The notes: generated from the sequence alone by a model not told the origin. Counted from the first letter of the stretch, positions 9,179-19,032 are shown. The stretch: 64,000 nucleotides of DNA from Pyramidobacter piscolens (GCA_004558205.1 SFDM01000003.1:91759-155758); one strand, 5' to 3'. Program-made: numbers and translations.

Positions 9179-10021
9179 TCATCCTTTGCAGCAGCAACCG
9201 CCGCTTTCTTGTTCTTTCTTTGCCGGTTTTCCCAGCAAGTCGGCAGGCAGGCCCAGCCACTCGGTAAACTCGTCGTTGGTGGGGTATCTGCCAGCCAGCA
9301 CAATTTTCCCATCTAACAGAATGGCAGGCAGACCGTCCGGCCCCTTATCGTTGACAAACGCATTGATAGCCGCGTCATTTACAAACTCCATCGGCGCACT
9401 GTTGAGATTAAAGCGGTCAACGGTAACGCCCTGCTTTTTCAGTGTGTCAAGCACGGTGGAGATACGCAGCAGCTCCGGGTCAACGCCCACACCGCAAAGC
9501 CCGGTAGAGCAACACATAGCAGGTTCAAAGATTTTCATAGTTTTCATAAAAGTACCCTCTTTCATTATTTTTTGTTCGCGCCCAGCATAGAAGCGTTCCA
9601 GATTTTCGGGCAGCGTATAGCCGGTATCATTTTGTGAGTGCTGCCCATAAATCACCCGCAAAATGCCATCCATAAGCAACGCCTTTGGCGGTTGCTCATA
9701 GGTTCGGTTTTCATAGGTGAATGTGCGGCAGTCTACGGTATCGCCGCATAAATCTCCGCAGCAGCCACAAGTATTTTCCGTGACTTGCCCGCAAATATCC
9801 TGCCCATTCACTCGTATGGTGGGGGAGCTGATAAAACGGTATTGCTCCGCAAGCTCCCGTGTCGTAATGTTTACCTTGTTGACTGTTGGCTCATAGCCTA
9901 ATGTTTGCAGCACCCCGGACAGCTCCGTAAGAGCTTCATTCAATGTATCATCCGTGGCAATGCAGCGGTCACAGGTGTTTAAGTCCAGATAAAGAAAATC
10001 TATTTTTAGATTTTTTCGCAT
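9179..10021 (-). CDS. arsD: DUF2703-ArsD fusion protein
   Basis: A 280-residue frame joins two domains. Residues 1-155 match DUF2703 (LDLNTCDRC, ENTCGCCGDLCGDTVDCR), a cysteine-rich thioredoxin-like domain found in ars operons. Residues 159-280 are ArsD, the arsenite metallochaperone and weak repressor, with MCCSTGLCG near the start and a C-terminal GGCCCKG. An internal ATG at 9547 follows GAGGG at good spacing and would yield a free 122-residue ArsD, the normal family length. Both a fusion and separate ArsD may therefore be made. ArsD passes arsenite to ArsA, encoded next. The start overlaps the end of the small upstream ORF. Confidence 0.9.
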   Translation of the reverse strand: MRKNLKIDFLYLDLNTCDRCIATDDTLNEALTELSGVLQTLGYEPTVNKVNITTRELAEQYRFISSPTIRVNGQDICGQVTENTCGCCGDLCGDTVDCRTFTYENRTYEQPPKALLMDGILRVIYGQHSQNDTGYTLPENLERFYAGREQKIMKEGTFMKTMKIFEPAMCCSTGLCGVGVDPELLRISTVLDTLKKQGVTVDRFNLNSAPMEFVNDAAINAFVNDKGPDGLPAILLDGKIVLAGRYPTNDEFTEWLGLPADLLGKPAKKEQESGGCCCKG

Positions 10022-10200
10022 GGCTTTTCTCCTTTTAGAACCTTGCTTATAGCGTTATGGTAAAAATTTTGTGGGAAATCCACAGGAACAGGCTGCTTTG
10101 CCGACGAAGTATAAAAGTTCATTGGATAGCCTTTGCTTTGTGAATTACTTCCACGATGATAAAATCCTTGTGGAAATGTCGTACTTGTTGTTTTATCCAT
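10006..10200 (-). CDS. Small unrecognised ORF in the ars operon
   Basis: A 64-residue frame between acr3 and the DUF2703-ArsD gene. It has GAGGAG eight bases before the ATG at 10200, and its last codons overlap the next start, which argues for translation. It contains an internal near-repeat FPQGFYH...FPQNFYH. I do not recognise a family. It has no membrane segment and one cysteine. It could instead be a translated leader coupling the two flanking genes. Confidence 0.5.
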   Translation of the reverse strand: MDKTTSTTFPQGFYHRGSNSQSKGYPMNFYTSSAKQPVPVDFPQNFYHNAISKVLKGEKPCEKI

Positions 10201-10215
10201 TTTCAAATCTCCTCT

Positions 10216-11271
10216 CTATGATTTGTTTGCAGGAAACCATGATTGAGTTTTGTTTGCAATTTTGACTAGAATTAGCATTACCGGCACTTCCGTCAGCACT
10301 CCAACAGTAGTAGCGAGAGCGGCAGCGGAGCTGGTGCCAAACAAAGCGATTGCCACAGCCACAGACAGTTCAAAGAAATTTGACGCGCCAATCATTCCAG
10401 CGGGGGCCGCAATGTTAAATGGCAGCTTCAAAATCCGGGCGGCAATGTAAGCTATAAAGAAAATGAGGAATGTTTGCAAAATCAACGGCACAGCGATTAA
10501 AACAATGTGCAGGGGATTTATAATAATAGTTTCTCCCTGAAACGAGAATACCAGAACCAGCGTTAAAAGTAGTCCTATCGTCGTTATGCCATCAAACTTT
10601 TTGACAAACTTGTTGTCGAAATAGTCTAAGCCCTTTTTCTTTACGACAAGGGAGCGCGTCAGCATACCGCCAGCCAGCGGGATTACTACAAACAACACCA
10701 CCGATAAAATCAATGTGTCCCACGGCACCGCGACATTGGAAACACCAAGTAAAAATTTCACGATTGGCACAAATGCCACCAATATAATCAAGTCGTTGGT
10801 CGCCACCTGTACCACAGTGTAAGCAGGATTGCCTTTCGTGAGTGTACTCCAAACAAAAACCATAGCCGTACAGGGAGCAGCTCCCAAGAGTACCGCGCCC
10901 GCCAGATATTCCGTTGCAAGCTCCGGCGTGATAAATCCCTTAAAGATAACGAAGAAGAAAAGGGAAGCAATGGCGTACATTGTGAACGGCTTTATCAGCC
11001 AGTTTGTTATCCATGTGACAAATAATCCTTTGGGATTTTTGCCTACATTTTTAATACTTTGAAAATCCACTTTCATCATCATAGGATAAATCATCAACCA
11101 AATAAGAATAGCCATAGGGATTGACACTTTTGCATACTCAAACCGATTGAGGAAAGTGGGGATTGCGGGCAGGAATTTTCCAATCAGTACGCCAGCCACC
11201 ATACAAAGGATGACCCATAACGTCAGGTACTTTTGAAAAAAACCAATGCCAGATTGTTTTTCTGTTTCCAT
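10216..11271 (-). CDS. acr3: Acr3-family arsenite efflux permease
   Basis: Inner-membrane arsenite exporter of the Acr3 (BASS superfamily) type. The 351-residue, ten-segment protein has the hallmark GAAPCTAMVFVWSTLTKGNPAYTVVQVATND, whose cysteine is essential in characterised homologues. GASNFFELSVAVAIALFG lies near the C-terminus. AGGAG precedes the ATG at 11271. With ArsA downstream it may work as an ATP-driven pump rather than only by proton motive force. A second ArsR-like operator dyad lies directly upstream. Confidence 0.96.
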   Translation of the reverse strand: METEKQSGIGFFQKYLTLWVILCMVAGVLIGKFLPAIPTFLNRFEYAKVSIPMAILIWLMIYPMMMKVDFQSIKNVGKNPKGLFVTWITNWLIKPFTMYAIASLFFFVIFKGFITPELATEYLAGAVLLGAAPCTAMVFVWSTLTKGNPAYTVVQVATNDLIILVAFVPIVKFLLGVSNVAVPWDTLILSVVLFVVIPLAGGMLTRSLVVKKKGLDYFDNKFVKKFDGITTIGLLLTLVLVFSFQGETIIINPLHIVLIAVPLILQTFLIFFIAYIAARILKLPFNIAAPAGMIGASNFFELSVAVAIALFGTSSAAALATTVGVLTEVPVMLILVKIANKTQSWFPANKS

Positions 11272-11286
11272 GAAATCACGCTCCTG

Positions 11287-11306
11287 TCATATAGAATTTT
11301 TTCTAT
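11287..11306. promoter_or_regulatory. ArsR operator-like dyad upstream of acr3
   Basis: CATATAGAATTTTTTCTATG contains the dyad ATAGAA...TTCTAT. It resembles CACATAGAAACTTTTCGATG near the arsR start (around 11710-11728). It is probably an ArsR site controlling acr3 within the operon. Confidence 0.45.
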
Positions 11307-11378
11307 GTTTCGACTATTTTTTTGTCGGTGCCTATTCCGTCATGGAACATGACACCGACACCGGCGGCGACAGCACAT

Positions 11379-11696
11379 TTATGTGTCACCACCTTTCGGG
11401 TGGCAAATACAATCTGGTGTAGCACAAAACATTTCACCCAACTGCTTATAAAAGGCTTGCAGATTTTCTACATTTAGTGAATAGTTTATCCATTTGCCCT
11501 CTGGCCGTGCATTTACAATTCCCGCCGCAATCAATACTTTCATATCATGGGAAAGGGTCGGCTGGGTAATATGAAATTGTTCTAAAATCTTGCAAGCGCA
11601 AAGCTCTCCGCAGGAAAGCATATCAACGATACGCAACCGTTTGGGGTCAGCAAGAGCTTTTAGAATTTTTGTATTTTCAGTATATTTTTTTTCCAT
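11379..11696 (-). CDS. arsR: ArsR metalloregulatory repressor
   Basis: A 105-residue winged-helix repressor of the ArsR/SmtB family that leaves DNA when arsenite binds. The metal site motif SCGELCACKIL in the alpha-3 region is clear, and a second cysteine set, MFCATPDCICHPK, lies near the C-terminus. The recognition helix is TQPTLSHDMKVL. It is the first gene of the operon, behind a strong promoter, and the ATG sits at 11696. The C-terminal cysteines are extra compared with classical E. coli ArsR. Confidence 0.95.
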   Translation of the reverse strand: MEKKYTENTKILKALADPKRLRIVDMLSCGELCACKILEQFHITQPTLSHDMKVLIAAGIVNARPEGKWINYSLNVENLQAFYKQLGEMFCATPDCICHPKGGDT

Positions 11697-11730
11697 CGTA
11701 CAACCTCACATCGAAAAGTTTCTATGTGTT

Positions 11731-11759
11731 AGTATATGCCACAGATAGAAAAAAGTCAA
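11731..11759 (-). promoter_or_regulatory. ars operon promoter
   Basis: Leftward sigma-70 promoter: TTGACT (11754-11759), 17-base spacer, TATACT (11731-11736). The transcript starts just before an ATAGAAA-containing dyad suited to ArsR binding. Confidence 0.85.
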
Positions 11760-12010
11760 TATGATTTTACAAAGATTTTTTACCAGCTTAGGGGACAGGG
11801 CTTTTCCGCTAAAACAATAGCGGCAAGCAGGGCAAGTGCATATGCACTTGCGATTTTCCCCCTTTGCGCCTCCGGCGCAAAAGTGAAAAATCTGCTTGTT
11901 GAGGGCCAGCCCCCAATCCCCCGGACAAGTGCGCTTTGCTGCTTGTCGAACGCCCCACAGGTGGGGCGGCCACGCCTCCTACGGAGGCTAAGAACACGGC
12001 AGGCCCGGCG
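11760..12010. other. Cluster of palindromes between relaxase and ars operon
   Basis: Gene-free 250 bases containing four perfect inverted repeats: GCAAGTGCATATGCACTTGC (11832-11851), TTTGCGCC/GGCGCAAA (11863-11881), GCCCCAC/GTGGGGC (11952-11967) and GCCTCC/GGAGGC (11974-11988). Another hairpin overlaps the relaxase stop (about 12001-12028). It may be an oriT, a transcription terminator array for the transfer operon, or an insertion boundary of the ars cargo. Confidence 0.5.
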
Positions 12011-13429
12011 CTATCGCTGGGCCTGCTCTTTCTCTTTTTCCGGCTGCTCGGTGGGAGCGCCTAACAGTCTATCGACGTTGGCCTTGGCCGTCAAAACTTC
12101 CTGCATTTCTTTCTTGGCGGTGGTGTACTCGGCATAGGCTTTTTTCTTCTCGGCCAACAGCTCGGCATACTCGACTTGCAGCGTTTTCATGGTAGGGAGC
12201 TTTTGCAGGTGCAGGGCGTCAAAGGCTGCCTTGGCCGCCTTGTGCAACAGGATTTCCGTTTCATGCTCGGCATAGTATTTCTTGCTGTACCCAGCCTTGC
12301 GGTAGGCGGCGTACACGTCCCGCGTTTTGGAGTAGTTGCCGATTTGCTTTTGCAGCGCGGCAATCTCGTTCATGCGCCCCTCGGCCTGCTTGATGGAGCC
12401 GGACAGCGATTGAAAACGTGCGGTTGCCGCCGCCGCTTTTTCGGCCAGCTGTTCGTATTCCAACAGGCCCTTTTCCTGTAAAAAATTCATGGTTTGGGCC
12501 ATTTGCTTTAGGTTGAAAACCTTGGCCCAGCGTTCATAACCGGCCCCCTTGCCAGCCTGCAATTTTGCCTGAATATCAATCAGCAGGTTGACCTTGCGGG
12601 CCTGTTTTGCGGGAGCTTTTGACCGGCTGGGAGAAACAACGCGCTTGCCCTCGATACGCTCCTGTATGGCCTCCGGGGTGTAGTCGGCCCCCAGCGATTT
12701 TTCCCGGCAGCGGGTGGCCTTTTGCTGCCCCGGCGCAAGGAATGAAAGGGATTTGCCCCGGCGCTCGGTTTTGAAGCCCGCAGCTTCCATAGCGGAGAGG
12801 AACGCGGCAAAGTTGGCGGGCTTTCCTGCAAGCGCCGCGTCGATTGCCGCCCGTACCTTTTCCTGTGCGGACAGGGGCCGCAGGTCGCCCAGCCACTTCC
12901 CGTAATTGTGCTTGCCGCCCTTGGGGTTCTCAATGACAGATAGCCCGTTTTCCAGACAAAGCCGGTCGCTGATTTTACGCACAGCCTTTGCGGAGCCTAA
13001 GAAGTCCCGGAAACGCCGGGCGCTGTTCTCCGATATGGCGGCAAAAATGATGTGATTGTGAATATGGCCTTTGTCAACATGGGTCGCAACGACAAACTGA
13101 TACCGACCTTTTGTCATGCGCTGGGCCAGTTCGCAACCTATCCGGTTGGCGTCCTCCGGGGAAATTTCCCCCGGCTTGAACGCCTGCCGGATATGATAGG
13201 CCAGCACTTCTTTTTCACGGGGCGGCTGGTGGCCGCCATTGTTTAGGAACAGGTGCCGGGCAAGGAGCATTTCAGCGGCGGCGGTGGCCGGGTCGCAGCC
13301 GTGGCAGCTTACCCATTTTCCGCCGTCTGTCTTGGCCGGGTTCAGGATATAATCTATGCGTTCCGACAGAGAGGCGGCGGGGGTTTTGTCCTTGCCGGTG
13401 TGCATGGAAATAAAGCGAGTGGCGGCCAT
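12011..13429 (-). CDS. MOBP/VirD2-type relaxase
   Basis: Nicks oriT and pilots the DNA strand during conjugation. The 472-residue protein has the three-histidine metal motif HVDKGHIHNHIIF near residue 130. The N-terminal tyrosine motif region (ISMHTGKDKTPAASLSERIDYILNP) is typical of Relaxase/MobA proteins of Clostridia elements. The C-terminal half is coiled-coil and charged. The start is the ATG at 13429, seven bases after GAGGG; an upstream TTG is less likely. A terminator-like hairpin precedes it. The accessory protein gene lies upstream on the same strand. Confidence 0.94.
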   Translation of the reverse strand: MAATRFISMHTGKDKTPAASLSERIDYILNPAKTDGGKWVSCHGCDPATAAAEMLLARHLFLNNGGHQPPREKEVLAYHIRQAFKPGEISPEDANRIGCELAQRMTKGRYQFVVATHVDKGHIHNHIIFAAISENSARRFRDFLGSAKAVRKISDRLCLENGLSVIENPKGGKHNYGKWLGDLRPLSAQEKVRAAIDAALAGKPANFAAFLSAMEAAGFKTERRGKSLSFLAPGQQKATRCREKSLGADYTPEAIQERIEGKRVVSPSRSKAPAKQARKVNLLIDIQAKLQAGKGAGYERWAKVFNLKQMAQTMNFLQEKGLLEYEQLAEKAAAATARFQSLSGSIKQAEGRMNEIAALQKQIGNYSKTRDVYAAYRKAGYSKKYYAEHETEILLHKAAKAAFDALHLQKLPTMKTLQVEYAELLAEKKKAYAEYTTAKKEMQEVLTAKANVDRLLGAPTEQPEKEKEQAQR

Positions 13430-13448
13430 ACGCAAGCCCTCCTTTCAC

Positions 13449-13490
13449 CAAAAAATACCGGGGCGGTAGGGCAGAACGCCCGCCGCCCCG
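13449..13490 (-). terminator. Intrinsic-terminator-like hairpin before the relaxase gene
   Basis: CGGGGCGG (13459-13466) pairs with CCGCCCCG (13483-13490), with GGGC/GCCC inside. The leftward transcript continues GTATTTTTTGG and then reaches the relaxase Shine-Dalgarno. It lies inside the transfer operon. Confidence 0.6.
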
Positions 13491-13498
13491 ATATGGGT

Positions 13499-13837
13499 TT
13501 AGCTGATTTGCGCCAGCTCCAAAAGAATCTTGTTGGCCGCCTCCCACAGCTCGGCGTACCGCTCCTGCATGTCCTCCACATCGGCGGCGTAGACGCTCCG
13601 GGTTTCGTTAGTCCGGCGGGCAATCTGGTTCAAGTTGTTGGTGGCGTTACGGAGCAGCGCCACAAGCTCCCGGACGCTGCCTAAATCCAACTGGACAACA
13701 TAGCCGTCAATCGCCATCTTGCGCAGATACGCCCCGGTGTTCCGCGTCCCCAGCAGGGCCATTTTTTCAGCTATCAGCTGCCTTTCTTTTGGCGTTACCA
13801 TGAAATACATAGGCGTTTGCCGTGTCCTATTTGCCAT
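13499..13837 (-). CDS. MobC-like relaxosome accessory protein
   Basis: A 112-residue protein (MANRTRQTPMYFMVTPKERQLIAEKMALLGTRNTGAYLRKMAI...) with the ribbon-helix-helix-like N-terminus and C-terminal helix of plasmid mobilisation relaxosome proteins. It probably binds oriT and assists nicking. The ATG at 13837 follows GGAGG. Its start overlaps the end of the preceding small gene by 11 bases. Confidence 0.88.
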   Translation of the reverse strand: MANRTRQTPMYFMVTPKERQLIAEKMALLGTRNTGAYLRKMAIDGYVVQLDLGSVRELVALLRNATNNLNQIARRTNETRSVYAADVEDMQERYAELWEAANKILLELAQIS

Positions 13838-14081
13838 AGGCGAAGCCCTCCGTTTCTTCCTCGGAATAGCCCACCGGGGCGGCCAGCTCAAAGGCGGTCG
13901 CCAGAAAATCGGCGTCGGTCATAGCCTCCACCTTGCGGGTGGCGCTGTCCAGCAGGGCCAGCAGCTCCGGGTCGCCGGAATAGAGAGGCCGGACGGCCCG
14001 CAGTTTTTCCACCTGCCCGGCCCGTGTGTCGGCCTTGTAAATGGCAATCAGGTTCATTTCTTCAACAGTATAATTCATCAT
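13827..14081 (-). CDS. Transposon-transfer assisting protein family (TTAP)
   Basis: An 84-residue acidic helical protein (MMNYTVEEMNLIAIYKADTR...DFLATAFELAAPVGYSEEETEGFAYGK) matching the small conserved proteins always found beside the relaxase in Clostridia ICEs. AGGAG lies eight bases before the ATG at 14081. It overlaps both neighbours by a few bases, so it is translationally coupled. The molecular role is unknown. Confidence 0.75.
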   Translation of the reverse strand: MMNYTVEEMNLIAIYKADTRAGQVEKLRAVRPLYSGDPELLALLDSATRKVEAMTDADFLATAFELAAPVGYSEEETEGFAYGK

Positions 14082-15004
14082 AGCGCAATCTCCTTATCTG
14101 TTTTTTTCAAGTGGGTGGGGCGTTGGGCTGCCGCCCTTTCTTTTAACTGGCCGGTAACGGAGCGCTTCGGCGTCCGCACCGGCTGGTCGCGCCTTTCGTC
14201 TTTATGGACGAAAAGATAAACGCCGCTCCGGTTGGGTCGGTTGGAAAGCTGCTTGCCCTTGTTGCGGTAAGGCAGGGCAGCAAGCAGCTGTTCGGTGTCT
14301 TTACTGCTTGCAAGCTGGGTAAAATGCGTCGAGATTTCAGCGGTAAAAAATGCCTTGTCCAGACTGTCCGGTGTGGGCCGTCTGGCAATTTCAGCCGTCA
14401 GCCGGGCGGCCTCGTCATAAATAAACGCTGTGTGCAGCTTTTGTATATGCTGGCCTAAATCTCCGGGGACTAAATTACAGCGCAGCAGGCGTTCATTGTT
14501 CAGTAGGATTTGAAAATGCTGTTCAGTTGCGAAACAGGGAGTAACTGACTGAATCTCTCCGTAATCAAGCACCCGTATTGCAGAATAGGGGTTGTTAAAT
14601 CTACCCTCATTCTTTATCGAAATATGGGCGGCTTCCGGTGTCATGGAAGCGTCCCGGACATGACGCCAGTGTGTCGGATAGTCCAGTTCGTAAAGGCTGC
14701 CCATCACCTTGCCCTGCTCCACGCCGGATAATTCCACAGCGTAGGCCAGCACTTTATCGCGGGTCTGCTCCCCGTAAAAGCACCAAGTATTATGCTGGTA
14801 GGTATCTTTCAAAAATACGTCACGTTCTGCGCCGCAGAATGTTCCGAACGGACGAGAAAACCATAGTAGATTTTTGTCCGTACTTTCAACAGCTGCCCGT
14901 ATGATTTTTTCGTCAATTTCAAAATCACTCTGATAGTGGGCGGTGTTCTGCTTCATAATGGCCCGCAGGGATTCCACCACATCCACGTTTTCAAATTTGT
15001 TCAT
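14078..15004 (-). CDS. Conserved ICE protein of unknown function
   Basis: A 308-residue soluble protein without signal peptide or membrane segment. I do not recognise a named domain with certainty. Visible features are a hydrophobic/aromatic N-terminal half (LLWFSRPFGTFCGAERDVFLKDTYQHNTWCFYGEQ) and a basic, Arg/Lys-rich C-terminal tail beginning at GVYLFVHKDERRDQPVRTPKRS, which suggests nucleic-acid contact. It ends on the start of the TTAP gene and begins three bases after the broken ArdC-like gene. Its position implies a role in the relaxosome or early transfer functions. Confidence 0.65.
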   Translation of the reverse strand: MNKFENVDVVESLRAIMKQNTAHYQSDFEIDEKIIRAAVESTDKNLLWFSRPFGTFCGAERDVFLKDTYQHNTWCFYGEQTRDKVLAYAVELSGVEQGKVMGSLYELDYPTHWRHVRDASMTPEAAHISIKNEGRFNNPYSAIRVLDYGEIQSVTPCFATEQHFQILLNNERLLRCNLVPGDLGQHIQKLHTAFIYDEAARLTAEIARRPTPDSLDKAFFTAEISTHFTQLASSKDTEQLLAALPYRNKGKQLSNRPNRSGVYLFVHKDERRDQPVRTPKRSVTGQLKERAAAQRPTHLKKTDKEIAL

Positions 15005-15007
15005 GTG

Positions 15008-18000
15008 TCAGCTCCTTTCCGGCCCATCCTTGGCAGGGGCCTTTTTTTCGTGGGGTATGGCCGGGGCGGTCTTTGCCGCTTCCAGTTGCGCCCGGATAGA
15101 GGGCTTTTCAGCCGTCCGCGCCTTGCGCTGTAATTCCGTGGGACGCTCCCCGGTCAGGGGCTTAATACATGGCAGGGAATCGCAGGCATAGAACGCATTG
15201 GCGGTAAGCTGCCGCTGCCATGCCTCCGCGCTGGGTGCCCATCGGAAGCCGCTGCTTTTCAGTTCGGCGCGGGTGTCCGCGTCGGGCTTTCCCTCAAAGA
15301 AAATTTGCAGGCGGTTTTCCTCCTTGTTAATCTCCACCTTGCCGCCGTCAAACTCCCAGCCAACATAAGCGGTATCGGCCTTGCGCGTCAACTCGGCTAT
15401 GCGGTCTTTGACACGGTGGATTTCCGCGTTATTGTTGGAGAGCGCCCACGAAGCAAAGGGCTTATCCTCCATATGCCAGCCTTTCGCCATATCTGCCTTT
15501 AACTTTTCAATCCCTTGCGGTGACAAATTGGGGCAGCCGTCCAGCGTCTTATGCTTGCGGTGATAGGCATTGACGGCTTTCATGGTTTCCTGTGACTGTT
15601 CCAGCTTGGCAAGTTTTTCTTGCAGCTTGATAACGGCGTTCGGGTCGTCCGCGCTGATACCTCCCGTGCCGGTGCCACGGATTTTATCAAGCAAGCCCTG
15701 TATTTCCCGCCATTCCTGCATATTGCTGTCCATTGCGGCATTTTGCTTTTCCTTTTTCCGCACGGGGAAATTAGACGGCCCGGCAATCATTACAGAGGGG
15801 ACGCGGCCCATAATCTCGTTATGATGGTTCATATTTGCCGCCAGCTTCCGGCAATAGGTATCAAGCAGCCGGTCGATTTTTTCATGGTACATAGGGTCAA
15901 CATGTTTCTTTTGCCGCTCCGCAAGCTGTACGGCCTCGTCTACCATTTGCCGGTATTCGGACGTTGCGCTGCCTTGGCGGTAATCGGAAAAGCTGATTGC
16001 TTCCTTGGCGCGGCGGGCCGTTGTTTCGTTTATGGAATAGTACGGAGTTGCCGGGGTCGGCTCCTTGACCGGTTCCGATTCCTTGGGTTCTATTGCCACA
16101 TCGGAAAAAGAAAGCTGCTCCCCGGTCGTTGCGTCAGCCTCCGGGGTGTCCGTAGCCGGGGTATCGGTCTGCTCCTGTACCGGCTGGGAAGAAGAAAGCG
16201 GCTCGTATCCGTTGGCAGCGTATTCCTCCACGGTCATACCAGCGGCAACGGCCTCCTGCCTCACTTCCTCCCGTACCTGCTCCCGATAGGCCAGCAGCTC
16301 CGGGGTGTAGGTGTCCTGCTCCTTGGGCATTTCGGGCAGATGATATTCGCCGGTGGCGGTGTTCAGCTCATGGCGGCAATCGTCAACGTAGGTCTGCACG
16401 GCCTCATAGTAAGCAATTTTGCTTTGGTCTAGGGCGTCCGGTTCCGGCAAGGCCCGCAGCATTTCCAGCTGTTCGGCCCCGGCTCGTTCCAGCTCGGACA
16501 GATTGCAATGCAGCTGCAAATAGGGGATAAACTCATTCAGCAGCATTTCACGCCCGGCTTGGTCTTTCTCCCACGCCTCCGGGCCGTCCGTGTGCAGGAC
16601 ATAATTTTTCCACTGTTCATCCTTGGCGTAGTATTCGTGATACGCCTTGATATGCTGCACAAGGCCGCCGTCACCGTCACCGAAGTCCTGCCGTCCCTCG
16701 TAGGTGTCAAGCTCCCCGTGCATGGTGAACGCAATGGAAAACGCGGTCTTGTCGTAACCGTCGCCATGCTCCGCGTCCAGCTTTTGAAAAAGTAGGTCAG
16801 CCTTGGCAAGCGGAATTTGTTTGCCCTCCCGCAGCTGGTCGCTCTCGCTCCAAATAACCGTAACAACGGGCTGGATTGCCGGGTCAAGCTCCGGCGGCAG
16901 GTTGTTTATTTGCCCGTCTATCATGTTGGTATTCTGTTCGCTGCTCATTTCAGCGGCGGCCAGCGGGTTTTCCTTTTCGGTGGCCCGCTGTTGCTCTAAG
17001 AATTGTGGCACCTCGGAAAAGCCGAAGCTGTCCACATAATAGGCCCGGTCGCTGCCGCCTTGGTGCAGCACCACAATGTCGGACACGGAAAGGGAATGGC
17101 CCTCGAAGTCCTCCGGGCGGTCGTTGTTGAAGCGGTCATAAATCCCGTCCAGCGTGTCGCTCCCGGCCAGCGGTGCGGTGTAAATCTGGTCGTAGTTCTG
17201 ATTCTCCACGGAAGGCCCGCCGCCTGCAATCGTTCCAGCGGTTCAAAGCGGTGGTAATGGAGGGCGTCGCCGCTTTTCAGCTGGTAAATGGTGAAGCTGT
17301 CCGGCCCGGCCTGCTCCGTGGTGGTCGGCTCGGCCTGCTTGCTGGGCAAATCATGTGTAAACCGTTCTGTAAGCGTCTTTTCTGCACGTTCCCGAACGGT
17401 ATTACTCATATCGAGTGTGTATAGTCTTGCGGCAGAGGAAAAGCCCACGTTGTTGAAAACATAATCAACATCGGTATCCTTTAACGCTCCTGCTGCAAAA
17501 TAGTTATCCCTTGTGATATTTTCGCTGACTTTACCGCCCGCAATTTCATAATTCAACCCGGTTTCAATATGGGCGCGGATTTTTCCGTCAACTGCCAGCG
17601 TCACGAAATACCAGCCCATATTCCCACCGCTTTTATCATCCGAACCATCGTTAAACTCAACATTAAGCAAGGTATAGGGCTTTAGCCCCTTTTGTAAAGC
17701 TATCTCATTGTCTTTGGCTTCTCGCTTCATAAGGGCGGCAACAGCCGTTTCTTTTGCAGCTCTTACAATTTCCGGGTTATATTGTACCAAAGCACTATTT
17801 ACACATTCGTTTTGCACCCTTGCGGTTTTAGCCTTTGGGGTAAGGCGATTGTTCAGGTAAAGGGACGTGCCATTGTCAAACTTGATAGATATATCGCTTG
17901 TACCACGCCATTTGCCAGTACATGGGGAAGTCTCAATTTTGCCGGTCTTATTGCCAAATGTTTGCGCGATAATATTTATCTTGTCTTGCATAGGCAGCTT

Positions 18001-19032
18001 TTCATAACGCTTTGCTATTTCTACGGCCTGTTGTTCCAACGCTGTAAGTGTTGGGACTGGCGGCTCGGCCTGCTCCGGGGCCTCCACAGCAGGCGCGGCT
18101 TTTTGCTGCTCCTGCTCCTTGATAAGCTCCCGGTACTTTTCGTCAATGGAGGTAATCAGGCCCGCCGCCGTTTCCCGGATGGTGGCAAGGGAGGCTTTCA
18201 GCTCCTTGGTTTCCCGGCCGCTGCTCCATCCGGCGATATAGCCAAAAGAATAATCAGCCGTATCTATGCCGTAGTGCTGGCACACGGTATAGGCTACGCT
18301 TTCGGCCTCCACCTCGCGGGTGCGCTGGTCTTTCCGGTTTTCCGGGAGGACGTTTTTTTCTTTCTCGGCGTAGTAGTTGTGCAGGGTGGCATGGGTGATT
18401 TCATGGATAGCCGTCTTGACGTTCTGAATCTCGGCCATGCCCTCCTTGATAGCAATTCGCTGTTCCTGATAGTTGCAATAGCCCTTTGCGCCGCTGGTGA
18501 TTGCCTCAAAGCCAATCGGAAACGGCGCGGTTTGCTTTAGCGCCTCGAAAAACTCAGGGTAATTCTCCACGTCGCCGGTCAGTTCATTCACGCCCAGTTG
18601 GGGCAGCGGTTCACCCTCGGTCTGGCTTACGTCAAAGACGGTCACGGGCTTAAAGGCGGCCCGCGTTACCTCCATAACCTCCGTGACCGGCTTGCCATCC
18701 GCGCCGGTCATGGCCCGCTGGGTCACGGGGTCGATTTTCTCCATTTCCACCATTTGCTTAAAGGGCGTCGGGGCCAGAATCTTAATGCCGTGTTCGCCCC
18801 GCTTGACGTGCCGGTTAAAATTTTTCTGCCACGCCCCATAGCCTGCCACATGGGAGGCGTCGGGCCGCTGCATGAAGATTAACAGGCTGTTGCTGGCCGA
18901 ATAGTCGTAAAACTTGGACATGGTTTTTAAGTAGTCGGTGTACTGGCCGCTGGAAAACAGGTCTTGTAGCCCCTTTTCCAGCTGGTCGGTGATTTCCTTT
19001 AGCCGGTCGCCCGGCTTTTGATACTCTGCCAT
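15008..19032 (-). pseudogene. ArdC-like antirestriction / YodL-domain protein, frameshifted
   Basis: Two overlapping frames (19032 to about 17212, and about 17209 to 15008) together encode one large ICE protein of about 1340 residues. The N-terminal part is ArdC-like (DRLKEITDQLEKGLQ...) with a zincin site AIHEITHATLH at residues 208-218. A YodL-type module then follows (FTIYQLKSGDALHYHRFEPLERLQAAGL). In frame 1 the reading turns to nonsense after AAGL, while frame 2 continues VENQNYDQIYTAPL. Adding one base in the short A run at 17211-17213 (+ strand GGAAGG) restores the frame. It may be a true frameshift, a sequencing error or a programmed slip. Normal function: protection of incoming DNA from restriction. 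Confidence 0.8.
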
